This document shows positions 12,396 through 23,592 of a stretch of DNA of 64,000 bases, one piece after another; the first letter of the stretch is position 1; each line of letters begins with the position of its first letter. The notes below the pieces were generated by a model, which saw only the letters and a program-made list of their open reading frames with translations, was not told the origin of the DNA and ran no database searches. Where the stretch lies: contig OW240924.1 of NCBI GenBank assembly GCA_933207985.1, forward strand, positions 74,903,866 through 74,967,865, given 5' to 3'. The stretch comes from Pelobates cultripes. Its lineage: Eukaryota > Chordata > Amphibia > Anura > Pelobatidae. The translations under genes were made by a program, and so were the position numbers.

Positions 12396-12478
12396 TAACT
12401 ATGAACACAAATGAATTCTAGAAGCTGTTTGGCAATATGCAAAACTCCCATTTGTGCTGTGAAATCAGTTAGTCAGAG

Positions 12479-12555
12479 CTGGGATCCCAAAGGAACCATC
12501 AGTTATCCTCGTCGTGTGAAATCAGTTAATCATCCTGTTTCCTTTGGGATCCCAG
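12479..12555. repeat. short inverted repeat
   Basis: CTGGGATCCCAAAGGAA at 12479 is matched by TTCCTTTGGGATCCCAG ending at 12555, a perfect 17-bp pair around a 43-bp loop. It may be the remnant of a small foldback element. Confidence 0.7.
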
Positions 12556-13219
12556 TTATTAATTATACATCAGGAGTATATACATTCTACATGGCTACCT
12601 AGCAGAAGCTTAAAACTCTGCTTAATGGCCAGCAGAATTCATATACATTGTGGTCTGCCGTCAAAACTGCCAGCATAGGCATGCACAAATCGAGAGCTTG
12701 ATTTACCCAAGTACACCATAAAGCTGGGGCAATCTGTCCATCCTGGGCCACATTTAGGTCTCTGACAGCATTTTTACAATGGTTTGGGTTGCTTGTAGCT
12801 TTTGCATGTCTGGTCATCACTAGAGCAAATTTTTTTTTTTGTATCTTGTGTAATTAAGTATGTTTTGGCTTTTAAATAGAAAATGGTACTTACCTAACGA
12901 GCACCCAAAAATCATTCCAGTTATCTGGTGCTTTTACCAATCAGGCGACGGATAGGAGTCACCAGCCGTTAGCATTACGGTCCAGTTTGTACTTACCTTT
13001 TCCAAAACTCATGGGAGGATATTCTACGCAGCACGACCTGGTTCTGAAATCAGAAACATTGCCGACATGCTCACCGAAGACTCTCCAGTACAGAGACGTG
13101 AGATGGTGCCGCAAGACAGAGCCATTACCACAAGGCCCACATACCTGATTGACCTGATGGATAATCTACCATCACATAGTAGCCTGCTTAGTGATTATGA
13201 GAAAGGCCAGACTCCTGTA
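12556..13219. other. intergenic, unassigned
   Basis: The part around 12880-13215 has a less AT-rich, older-repeat character, but no family or coding potential was recognised. Confidence 0.4.
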
Positions 13220-13620
13220 AATTAAGGTAATATTAAAGCATTAGTGTGAGATATTGATTTTGAGGGAAGTTGATAAAGTAGGGACCTGTGTGTGGGCAAC
13301 TAAAGAGGATTGTGTAGGTCTACGTATTAGGCATGATGCTTTGGAGTCCATTGCCAAGTCCTTCCAGTTGACTCAATAATAATTGTCCACCAAAGTGAGT
13401 CTGATAGAGGACCTGGATAGCTGTAAAAATATAAGAATCTGCGGGTTGCTAGATGCCTTACCTCTTGAAGAACTACCACAATTTGTGAGATGCCTCCTTG
13501 TCTCCATTCTTTCTGCTGAACAGGCTAAAACTACTTGTTTGGACGGCATGTTCCAAGTTCCAAGGTTTCCTATGGCACCGAAGGATGCACCTCAAGACTA
13601 GTCCTATACTTTCCTACGAT
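13220..13620 (+). pseudogene. L1/Tx1-type LINE ORF1 remnant
   Basis: The frame at 13383-13601 contains IEDLDSCKNIRICGLLDALP followed by LEELPQFVRCLLVSIL. This resembles the E-D-x-x-R-K/R-N-I-R-x-x-G-L/I motif at the start of the RRM domain of L1-type ORF1 (Transposase_22) proteins. The upstream part is in another frame and stops soon follow, so it is a dead fragment. ORF1 proteins bind RNA during retrotransposition. Confidence 0.6.
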
Positions 13621-14192
13621 TAGTTATAAAGTGACTTTTATAACTGCCATTAGAAAGCAAACTTACGCGTTATCTTTCTTTCAAGATGTTACCTGAACCA
13701 ATTTAACTGGCGGCATTCTTGTAAACCGCTCACCCCTATTCTGAGAAAACAAGGAATCTCCTATTACTGGGGATAAAAAACATGCTTATTGTGGCACGTG
13801 ATGACTCGTATTCCTGATTTTGGGAATTAACTGAAGTGGGGTCTTCCATCAAGGCCCTATGTGCATGACCACCAAGTGCTGATACTCCAAGACACACCCA
13901 GGGCTGCTCTACCCATAATTGGGATGTGAAGATTACCGATGCTATCCCTTACAATGCTCTCAACAAATAGGGTTCAGATGTATTTATATCTGAATATGTT
14001 CTTTATAGTTCTATTGCTTAACATGGCACATTCAATATGCTACCATAGGCACTTTATTAGTCTTGGATTCTGAGTCCTTACTCCTTAGACTTATTCAATA
14101 TTTAGTAGTAATAATTATGCTGCACAACATCTGCAGCCTATGTTTTTTTTTATTTTTATTATATACTTTCTTACTATATATTTTACTTTATT
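13621..14192. other. likely continuation of the LINE remnant, then unassigned
   Basis: The less AT-rich portion up to about 13960 is probably more of the same decayed LINE. No intact frame or clear boundary is visible. Confidence 0.4.
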
Positions 14193-14912
14193 TTGAAGGG
14201 TTACTACAGCACTTTTACAGGGGTTAGGGGACCTTTCCACTGTAATATGCCCTATTGGGCATTGTGGAGAAGGCCCCTCCCTCCTCTTGCTGTAAAATTT
14301 GAAGAAAATAATTTTACCCACCGTGAATCCAACACGGTGAATCTTCTGGCGCTGCTCTTCCACACCCCCTCCTGACGTCGCTGGCCCCACGTATCGTCCA
14401 CTCACAGACCTCTCCTAGAGTGTTGCATGGAGGGAGGCGGGAGGGATCACCCACAGGGAGGGAGGGGAGAGCTAGCTTCCCCTTGCAAGCGTTCTGCCTA
14501 CAAGGGGAAGATGTTCATGTCTGCTGTGCGCGCTGACAACAATTTATGCACAGAATTGACATTACTAGCCCGGAACAGAGTTGGGCTAACAATGTTACCT
14601 GTGAGGGGGGTGTAACTAGTCCTCAGCACACAATTAACAATATCTCAGTATGTGAAGCACTCTACCAAAAAACAAAGCAAGTGCTAATAAGAGGGAAAAA
14701 CATAGTTTAAATATATATAAATATACAATAATAAAAAATAATTAAAAGTGATAAATAATAACAGTGATCCAATAATGTAATAAAGTGAAATAAATCATTT
14801 TAGTAGAGACTAACAATTTGAGGATAGCGCACACACTGAAAATACTGACTCCTACCACCATGACCACTTCAAATCACTGAAGTGGTCATGGTGGTTGGAG
14901 TAACCCTTTGAG
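14193..14912. mobile_element. T2-type MITE with TTGA flanks
   Basis: It opens TTGAAGGGTTACTACAGCAC and closes GGTTGGAGTAACCCTTTGA, so the terminal AGGGTTAC/GTAACCCT repeats are flanked by TTGA instead of TTAA on both sides. Near the right end is a long hairpin: TACCACCATGACCACTTCA pairs with TGAAGTGGTCATGGTGGTTG (about 14856-14898). Confidence 0.75.
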
Positions 14913-15389
14913 TAAGAACATATGACAGTCAACACCCTACGTCACAGTGTCCATCTCATGGTACACGTTTTTTAGTTTAGTTCACATACGTCATGTGTCA
15001 TTTGTGAATTAGCAGTCTTGTCTTGTCTTATCTTACCCTTCAGGGTAATGGCATAGCTGACTCATTTGCTTTCGTTTCTTTTTACTAAAGGAGAGGTAAT
15101 GATACATTTTGTGAAATGTTGTACTATCTCACCTTTGTTATGGTTTATATCAGCATTATTTATAATATATGCTTTGCATATGCCTCAATTAAACAAAAAC
15201 TGATTAACAAAAAAATAAAAATAATCATCCAGTTAGATGAGTTAGATTTTATAGATGTATATCCACTGGATGGGTGCACATCCTAAAATAATGATGAGTG
15301 TAAACCTGTAACAGACAGTGAGGGTGTGAGGTGGTCCCTTTGGGGCAGCCAGCAGGTAGCTCACAGTGAAGGTGTTATCACAGGCTGCA
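14913..15389. other. intergenic, no gene seen
   Basis: AT-rich sequence directly upstream of the CpG-rich patch. No exon or clear repeat was recognised. Confidence 0.5.
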
Positions 15390-15640
15390 CACTGGTGGGC
15401 GTTGCTAAGAAACGGAAGGTGGAACTGCTAGCACACTTGCTGTTTGTCTGTTGCTTTGACGACGGAACTCCGAGACATTCTAAAGCGTGTTCTCCCGTTG
15501 CTAGGTAACGGCGTTCGGATTTTTTTTTTTTTTTTGCTGGTCTGGTTCTGTGCGGCCTGGACCCGGAATCACGGAGATAAGTGGGTTTCTGGGGCCATCT
15601 TCTAATCCCATTAATGTCACACTGAGGGGGTGAGCGTTTT
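15390..15640 (+). promoter_or_regulatory. candidate TTC6 promoter with three RFX X-box-like sites and a 5' non-coding exon
   Basis: About 12 CpG dinucleotides fall within roughly 220 bp here, in a window that is otherwise CpG-poor. Three sequences match the RFX X-box: GTTGCTAAGAAAC at 15401, GTTGCTTTGACGAC at 15450 and a near-perfect palindrome GTTGCTAGGTAAC at 15497. A consensus-like donor GGGG|GTGAGC occurs at about 15630. RFX factors are known to bind such sites in promoters of ciliary genes. The 4.6-kb distance to the first coding exon and the plus orientation suggest a transcription start near 15510-15560 and a 5' UTR exon ending about 15630. This is inference; no TATA box is seen, and an unrelated CpG-rich repeat is the main alternative. 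Confidence 0.5.
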
Positions 15641-16163
15641 ATTCCCACTACATGTGTATTTCTTGAAAGTGTCTGCCTTGATACTCTAAAACCCTTTCAG
15701 TAGCAGGGAAGAGGAGAGCAGTGAATTCAATTATTGCACAATCTCCTGTCTCCTTTACCAGGAGCTGTGTTTAGGCAGCTTAGCTGCAAAACTTCTTTTT
15801 TTAAAAACATTTTTTATTATAAAATAAAACATAATAAGATTGAACATGGAGCTCTGATTAAATTGGGACGATAGCTATTTTCTCTCATAATAAAGTAATG
15901 AAGTACTCTTTTGATGTGAAGAATAGTAGTGGTAATTCACACATTATGAAGTCAAAATGTGTTACAGTATGAGTTCTGTCTGTGTTGTGTATCAAACAAA
16001 AATAGAGGCACAGGAAGTACAAGGTCAAAAGAAATGGGATAGACAGAACAGATCTTTATAAATACAATATTTTACCAGGAAGGATACATTGGATTTCTCT
16101 AGTTTTCAGGTATGTCCTGGGTATACAAGATAAAGATCTCTGATTAGAATTCATGGGTTAATC
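15641..16163. other. presumed first intron of TTC6, repeat fragments
   Basis: A T-rich tract at 15798-15830 (TTTTTTATTATAAAATAAAA) looks like a reverse-oriented retroposon tail. 16050-16135 carries a fragment (ATTTTACCAGGAAGGATACA) shared with 51062-51270. No coding sequence was found. Confidence 0.5.
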
Positions 16164-16481
16164 CATACCTCCCACGTGTCCCTATTTAGGAGGGACAGTC
16201 CCTATTTTGAGCCAAAGTGTCTATCTTACTGTCCCTCTTTTCTGTTGTTGTGTCTGAGTGTATAACAGAGTTCCCCAGCAACGTGTCTTTTAATATACAA
16301 TATATGTATTTAGCAATCAGTCTGTGTAAATTAGATAAATTGTTATTGTTTAAAATCACATTTTAGTTGCCTAAATTGTTATTAGCAGGTCACCTTAAAT
16401 TTCTCTGAACAGTCACAGCCCCACTCATACCCCTAAGATTAAAGTGTCTGTCTTTGTTTATTTATAATATAGGGAGGTATG
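16164..16481. mobile_element. TIR element with CATACCTCCC termini
   Basis: It begins CATACCTCCCACGTGTCCCT and ends GGGAGGTATG, a 10-bp perfect inverted repeat. The interior has a single copy of the GTGTCTGAGTGTATAACAGA unit that is expanded nine-fold at 6597-7015. It has no coding capacity. Another fragment of the family is suspected near 39195-39260. Confidence 0.8.
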
Positions 16482-18864
16482 TTATTCATATTAAATGAAC
16501 ATGCTCTGCTTAATTCTGCGAAAATCTATATATTTCCCCCAGTCTGGTTAATCAGATTTACTAAATACAAATCTGGGGTTAATTTGTTTCAGATAGTCAT
16601 CAAACACTGAAAGATTAGATGTTCCAATAGGAGGTACCTGAGGTGCACCTAGGGGCATTTGGTATCCATAATGGACTTCTCTGTTGGCAACTCGCTCTAC
16701 AGAATTTGAATTTATTTTAGTGTTGCCTGCACTACCTCACCCTCTTGTGCTTCTGTCTTGAGAACCCCAATCTGCTCATGTGCCTTTAAATCCTTCTCCG
16801 ATACAAACAGCTTGTAGTGTGAATGCGCATTTCCCTGGGAGAGGGTAAGCATGTTCGTCTGCCTGGTTTGTGAATGTAACTTTGATTGAGCAGCATGTGA
16901 GTGGAGAGAGGGAGAGTTTTGACATTGTCACGTTCCTGTCCCCTCCACTCACTCACAGCACTGCATGGAAGCTGGAGGTTCATTGACAGACTCCCCATAG
17001 GAGTATACAGAACAGCAAAGAGACAATGTGAGGAGGGTGGGTGTGCTCTGTGCGTCTCTCTCTGGCTATCACCCAGGGTGGAGGTCCCTACCGTTAGCAT
17101 GGTACTGGAACTGGGAGGAAGAGTACAAAATAAATTCATCTTTTTTTTCCTCAGGTAAAACTGTAGAAATCCACAATATATTCCTACTGGCCCTGCAGCA
17201 GCCAGCGGGCAAATCATTATAAAATAGATCAATTTAAACAAACAGCTGTTAACCAGGAGCGACCCAGAGATGCAGTCTCTCTTCAGTTTTTACAACATAA
17301 ATTGTGATATGAGAATTAATGATACAGGAAGTGTGGAGGGTGCCCGAATGTTTCAATGTATTTCATTTATTGATTGATTGATTGTATATTTACCAGATAT
17401 TGATCTTCCCTAGTGATCCCTGAGCCTTTGCAGACAATTGTTGGGCAAGTCGGACTGATTAAAATAAATTCCAAATAGTCAGCTTGCTAAATTACGGAGG
17501 ATAATAAGTCCAGTCAGTGATCACTTTAATTTCTATAATCTTCTGAACTGACCTGATTTCTACTGAATGATTTTCTCCAAACTAGCCAGAGTACAGGGTT
17601 ATTTACCAAACAGTGATTTGAAAAAAGTGAATTAATACTGAAGTGAGCGGTGGAGATAAGTATGAAACACACCTACCTGTGCAGCACTTTAGTGACCTGG
17701 GTGATATCACTAATGCACCCTCTAGCATCTACTGAGAAATGCCACGTGCCCGCACAGGCCGTAATGTTATTAATTTACATGGTGCCCTCTGAGAGTTCTA
17801 GGACAGCCATGCATTCAGCAGGGCGCCTAACTGTTGCTCTTCTAAATTCCTGATTTTGATGTTTCTGTCCCTCCATCTCCCAGTTTAATTTCCTGGTGTC
17901 CCACATCCAGGGGCATCAGGAAACTGTCCTCATGCAGCACGGTCATTAGACACACTTGCAGTAGGAGCATTTCGTGAGCGCTTCAGCAGCACTCTCAGCA
18001 TGGGCCTACAAGACCCACTAACAGACTGTCTGTCAGCCTGGCATCAAGCAAGCCCACTTCCCAAGCAGGTCAACCCATTGGGGAACTTCCTTAAGATCCA
18101 CCACTTTGTCAAGATGGTCAAGCGTAGGAAAAATACATTAAAAACAAAGTAATCCGTATTCTGTCTTTTGTTTTAAAGAGAAATAAATTTAAAAATAAAG
18201 AAAAGAAGAACAGATTGTGAAATACAATGAGAACACACTAGGAGAATGGTAAGTTTGAGGTGGCAGAGACAATTTAAGATAAACTGATAGTCACGGCAAG
18301 ATTTGGAAGACCTCGAAAAATCGCCAATATAACTGCTCGAAGACTGGCGAGGAAAGCGAAACAAAACCATTTAGCTTGCATTCAAGTTATATACAGCAAT
18401 ATCTGAGCAAATGTGACGTGCATGCTAGGGTCAGCAGTAGGAAATATGACCTGTGATCTTTTCACAAAGCTAAACCTATGCAATATGACACTTACAGGGT
18501 TATTTGCTAAAACGAAAATTCAAAGTGAATTCAAGGAGAATTTCAATATAAGCCAGACTAAAAACATAGCTGACTTAGAAACTTTGTCCAACATGGCTAT
18601 TTTGGCCTTAAATTTGAAATTTACTTTGGATTTTCTATCCGGTTTATTTGCTAAAATGAGAATTCCGAAGTATATTGGAAACAGGAGCTGTGATTTAAAG
18701 AAAACAACACATTGAAAAGATTTAAACATGGGAATAGACTTATTCTTTCGGGCTGTGTTGCTGCCAGTGGCACAAGCAGTATTGTGAACGTAGAATGATG
18801 GCTGGATTGTACTAAATATCAATAACTCCTACCTAATCCTACCTTTGCATTTTTACTTCATCAG
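16482..18864. other. presumed TTC6 first intron, unassigned and repeat-derived
   Basis: 17594 and 18494 each start ACAGGGTTATTTRCYAAA, marking two copies of an interspersed repeat. The second runs to about 18680 and contains internal near-repeats (GGTTATTTGCTAAAACGA and GGTTTATTTGCTAAAATGAG). The open frames at 16786-17241 and 18413-18715 lie in such sequence and are not supported. Confidence 0.45.
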
Positions 18865-18992
18865 AAGATAATGTTCCACAGTCAGTGAAAAATCCTAAAC
18901 TGAAAAGGGATTGGATTTCTGAACGCGACAAAAACAAAACTCCATACTCAAAAATCAACCATGAACTACTTCACGAAAGATTAAGGCTTTAG
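18865..18992 (+). other. unassigned exon-like open frame ending in a stop
   Basis: After TTTTTACTTCATCAG the sequence reads in one frame as DNVPQSVKNPKLKRDWISE, then RDKNKTPYSKINHELLHERL, ending at TAG (18990-18992). The composition is charged and helix-prone, unlike the surrounding repeats. AATAAA hexamers occur within 150 bases downstream (about 19067 and 19132), so it could be a terminal exon of an upstream or alternative transcript. There is no good donor before the stop, so it does not splice into the TTC6 frame. It might also be chance. Confidence 0.3.
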
Positions 18993-20264
18993 AATGGCAT
19001 TCACAGTCCGCAGACCTAATTATTATAGAAAATCTCTGTGTGGATCACAGACATACAGTGCATAGGAAATAAAACCGTAAGTGTGAGAAGAGCAAAAAGT
19101 TATTTTTTTTTTTGTGTCCGTTAAATTTGCAAATAAATAGTAATTGTGGGTTAAAGTAAGCAGAGTCAACAAAACATGCTGTTATGTCAGGGATGCCCAA
19201 ATGGTTACCCAGCTGTCCTACTCTTGGTGGTATGCATGTTGGCGGTTGTGTTCCGCCATCCCGATTTTGTTCCCTGTTGGCCTGTACCACATCACCGTCT
19301 CAAAGTCTAAAGCCTGTGAGGGCTCCTGCAGGGCTTCCAGAGTATTGTTCGACAGCCGGGAACTCCTCAGGCAAGGGGTCTGGGCGAACTACAGGAGTCT
19401 AAACATACTTTTGATTTTGGGTTGAGGGTCTGGTGGGAGGATTCATTTATCTTCTTTTGTATATATTTGGATGGGTGTATAAGGACATTATGCATTAAAA
19501 AGGGTATAATCAGAAACGTCTGTTTTTTTATATGTGTCTTTCCTATAAATATTTAGCATTTAGTAGTGCTGCTTTGTTTGTTTCTGTTATTTGTATTCCC
19601 TTGTCACTGTGCAGCAAACTCTTTAGTTCCTATACATTAAAGACAATCGTTACAACTTTCTTTCCATTGAAAATCGATCCTAGTGTAGTACAAATTGATA
19701 AGAGATAATACAGAATTAATCAATATTTTACAGGAAAACACTTCACCTTAATAAGTGCACGAATTGATGACTGAGGTGTAACATTTTAACCTATTGGTCT
19801 GTTCCTATCAAGTTGCTGTCCTGTGTTTTTTAAGTACCAAAACCGAATATATTTATGTGCCTCGTTTAGCATATTGTGAAGCCGTAGTACTTAGTTTTAT
19901 GAAATTCTTCTGTCTGTTTGTTAGGAATATTTCATGGGGGGAAAAGGGAACATCCATCTGAGGAATAGAAGCTATTAGAAATCATTGACAAACAATGAAA
20001 TAAGATTGACCTGCTAAATTGAGAAACCTGTGACTGGAATTAATGTGGGATAAATCAGATTATCCCATCAGGGCGAATTTCTCGGAGATGATAAGCAGTA
20101 ACGGCGAGGAAAATTAGATTTAACAGTGCATTAAATTGCGTATTTAAGAAGCATCCACTGGTAGATTACTTCCAAATACCGAGTCACGCTTTTGAAAATG
20201 AAATGCAGTGCTGGTAGGGAAAAAAAAAAAAAAAACCTAATGTGCTTGTTAATTTATTATACAG
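18993..20264. other. presumed TTC6 first intron up to the first coding exon
   Basis: AT-rich sequence, including a less AT-rich patch at about 19190-19430 (repeat-like). A 15-base A run at about 20221-20235 lies roughly 30 bases upstream of the exon-1 acceptor. No promoter motif is evident near the ATG, in line with a distant start site. Confidence 0.45.
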
Positions 20265-21338
20265 GCAACGATAAAGGAGATGTCAGACAGAAGGGGACAT
20301 TTGCATTTTAGACTCAATTATGCTGAAGAGTTCAGACTCAAAAAGGACTTGGAAAGATTGCTTAAACGTCCCCAAAGAGATTCGAGACCAGCCATAACGG
20401 AATCCAGGCCTGGTAGTGATTTGGCTTCTTCTCGGTGTGATCGCCTTGATTCTGCTCGTAGTCTAAGGTCTGGCATTATAAACGATTTCGCAGGCCTCAC
20501 TTGCAAATCACCAGATACTGTTAAAAGTCCTGACCACATAGATCAGAATTCTAATTTGAAAGGAAGGCCAATATTGCAAAATGTAAGAACATTACCTCAA
20601 AATACTGTAGAAGAATACAGAGACTACAAAGAGCCTCAGCATGACCCTTCTCATACTAACCTCGAAAGAGTAACATTGGACAGCCATCCAAAAATGCCAG
20701 CTATTGCATCGCTAGCTGGAACAACCAAGTGTGTGTCAGTGTTTATACGTCCAGAACCTCCTGCAAAGCCCAGGTCTTGTGTTCCCCAAATACCCTCCAG
20801 ACCACGTATTTCTAAAAAGCCCCCAGCAGGTAAGAAGGAGAGAGAGATTTCCAAACCAACAAGTAATGTGTACCTAAACCGCAAGAAACCCGTGGATGCA
20901 AAAACTCATCACACTTCTTCACCAGACAGTAATATTAGTAGTTCTTCCACTGATTCCGATTCAGAAGACAGTGATTATTCTAAAAGTAGAAAAAAAAGCC
21001 GTAAAAAACAGAAGAAAAGAGTATTAAAAAAAGAGGACACGTTATCTGCAAAAGAGAAATTCATGGAGGAAGAAATTGTTACTTCTGATCTCCAGAGTTC
21101 TGGCACACAGATTTCCGAGGCAACTGAATCACTGTCACATGATGGACAAGGTAGTAAAATAACGGACACCCCCCCAGAATCGAGAATTCCTCTGACACCA
21201 CCTGTGAAGGCCAAAGCTAGATCAGTGGATGAAATTATAGCATCTCTAAGGTCTCCCCAAACATATACTGCATCTGATCTCAAGATAAAGCAACTAATGG
21301 AGAGTGTACTGGGTATACCCTACGACATTACAGTTAAG
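20265..21338 (+). CDS. TTC6: TTC6 exon 1 of the coding set (residues 1-353), disordered N-terminus
   Basis: The exon follows a TTATACAG acceptor and ends AAG|GTAAGT in phase 0. The first ATG is at 20280. The frame is also open back to the acceptor, so the exon could be internal with an earlier start, but no upstream coding exon was found and 20280 is taken as the start. The product opens MSDRRGHLHFRLNYAEEF followed by a charged KKDLERLLKR stretch. The middle is rich in Pro, Ser and Lys. An acidic serine run (SSSSTDSDSEDSD, about residue 220) precedes a strongly basic run (SRKKSRKKQKKR, about residue 236) that could act as a nuclear localisation signal. The end carries a compact, probably conserved block VDEIIASLRSPQTY (from about residue 318). 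No catalytic motif is visible. This is the largest exon and the best protein-coding stretch in the window. Confidence 0.9.
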
Positions 21339-22529
21339 GTAAGTTCTTTCATTCTTATACATCCCTATTCTAAAAGAAGCTTAGTTTTCTTAATAAATCT
21401 ACCCTTTTAAACACTCCCCTACAATCTACACCTCTTTGCATGCCCGCTCTACGTTTTTTATCCTCCTTTTATTTAAATCTACTCTTCTTAATATTTTTAT
21501 TTCAATATCCTATATATATTTTCAGGCTGTTCCAACCCAAGATTTGGTCTTTTGCATTTTCATCTTAGAATACCACTGTGAATATTTCTGGTATAGGGGA
21601 TGACAAACATTTTGTAGCTTTAACAATTCAGCCATTTATCATTAATACTGGGCACACAGAAATGGCTCGTAGGATTCTGTATCTTGGCTTGGTTTCGTAA
21701 ATGTAGATTTAGGAAGCGGCTTATCCATGTCTGCTGCCGACACGCTGGTGGCTGACTAGGCCAATGCGGGACAGGCAGATCCGATCGCCGCCACAGCAAG
21801 GGAAAATTATTATATATATATATGTCATGGTGTCTTTTTCTTGATTATTAATAAAAACCAAGAAAACCGCAAAAAGGGTCATATAGTGGGCACAAGAAGA
21901 AACCTTCTACAAGTTAATCCAGGCATTTACAGGGTCCCAGGGAGCCCAAACATTGTATTTTCTTTATTAATTTCTTCATGCTCTTATTATAATTTTGATT
22001 ATCTGCCATGTAGTTGCTTTTAATATAAAGGGGCAGACACATTGGTTTGAAAAATGATGTGTTTATTGCCTGTTGGCCTTCTTCATGTAGATAAGCTATT
22101 TTTATCTCTGGTCTCTGCCACAGGTAACACACATAGTGAATACTGCTGCACTTTAGCAGATTCACAATTCAGATTTGAAAAAAAATCCACAACAGAAAAA
22201 ATATCTCTAAGCGATCTTAGAGAGCTGTGAATCTGTGTGTCCTCAAGTAGCTTCATTCATGAAAAAACATGAATAAATCTGCTTGGCAAACTAATATTTC
22301 ATGTCACGGTTGGCATTCTTCTTTGACCTCTTAATAAATAATGCATATAATTAACTCCTTCTTAATGACATTTTAAACTCTATTACGTTTCAGTTCTTTT
22401 TGTTACCCTTTGGCTGAATTCAGTAAATTAAAATGATATATGGTCTTCCATCATAAAGTTTGGAATATTCATAATATCTAATGGTGCATATTGTTAATGA
22501 GTGTCATGAATATCAACTCACCTTTTCAG
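21339..22529 (+). other. TTC6 intron, no other gene seen
   Basis: It holds a short (TA)n at about 21812-21824 and a CpG-containing repeat-like patch at 21715-21800. The rest is unassigned. Confidence 0.6.
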
Positions 22530-22607
22530 GAAGTTGCAGAAGAGCATGTACAAGAGACACAGGATTCAAAGGAGCTTCCATCGACCGAGTTTCTCCCTCC
22601 AGAACAG
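22530..22607 (+). CDS. TTC6: TTC6 exon 2 (residues 354-379)
   Basis: A 78-bp exon, phase 0 on both sides, between CTTTTCAG and CAG|GTACTC. It encodes 26 acidic, Glu/Gln-rich residues (EVAEEHVQETQDSKEL, then ending FLPPEQ). Its multiple-of-three length means it could be skipped without a frameshift. It was identified because it joins exons 1 and 3 in frame and has clean splice sites. No domain is recognised. Confidence 0.75.
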
Positions 22608-23064
22608 GTACTCTGGCAATTCAAGGCAGATTGTGTTAACTAAATTACTACAGGAGTGTCATTTAAACCCTTTGGTAGCTTTAAATTGGTAATTAAATCA
22701 AGGCATTGTTCTGTATAAGGTGACGTGATGTGATAGGTTTAAATGCAGATAGATTCATTGTGGTGCATGTATGTAGATCTTTAACTGGAAGGCCAAAATA
22801 ACATTATCCCACCAGCTGTTATTAGACTGCAATACACTAAATTGTCAGTGATTTTCTATAGAAGGCTGTAGAATGGCCAAACTATGTTATCAAAATATGT
22901 TTTCTCTGTATGACAAAGATTTTAATATAAAATGTGCTGTTTAAATGTGAATAAGTTGAGTCCTTGATATGGTAATAACCTTAAGCTGTACATGGAGATA
23001 GATGGACCGTTTGACAGTTTTTGTAACTAATTCGTAACAACACTTAAAATACATTTGCTTGCAG
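22608..23064 (+). other. TTC6 intron, nothing else seen
   Basis: AT-rich intron without recognisable repeats or RNA genes. Confidence 0.6.
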
Positions 23065-23250
23065 GTTTCAAGCATACATGTTCCACAGGCCAGTGACAGT
23101 GTGTCTGGAGAGATCACTTCTATCGAAATCACCTGTGAAGCTCCATTCTCGGATATTGATACCTCAATTCAAGACAAATCCATCTCTGCTGTTGAAGAAT
23201 CTGTAATGACAGAACTGGAAGCAAAATACATCCTGGAAACACCATCACAC
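23065..23250 (+). CDS. TTC6: TTC6 exon 3 (residues 380-441)
   Basis: A 186-bp phase-0 exon bounded by TTGCTTGCAG and CAC|GTAAGC. It encodes 62 residues rich in Ser, Glu and Ile (for example SGEITSIEITCE and VEESVMTELEAKYI). The product looks disordered with short acidic amphipathic stretches. Its length is again a multiple of three. Nothing in it indicates a catalytic role. Confidence 0.8.
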
Positions 23251-23592
23251 GTAAGCAGTCAGAGTTTCAGTTCTACACTTTATTTTTAAAATTTATTTTC
23301 AAAGTGTTTAAAAGATTTAATTGAAATTTTTTTATATGAATTTATTTTTTTGTATAAGCAAGCTAGGGCATGTGTAAGCATAAGAGAAACACAACTTACA
23401 GGTCTTTAAAATATTTAGGACATGTGGATATGTAATGGTTAGAAAATAAAACACTTGGGGTGCTAAAATACAGTTAGAGACATCATACAAATCAGTGAGC
23501 TAATCCAATGTTAGCCTGACCGGGTTTGCCACATATGAGAGAGGAGAGTCCCATAGTCCCCAGCAAGTCTCTCCTCTAGCCCCAGACCCCTC

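Noticed and set aside
1..20264. FOXA1, which neighbours TTC6 in mammals
   Set aside because: No forkhead-domain reading frame is seen on either strand; if synteny holds it lies further to the left.
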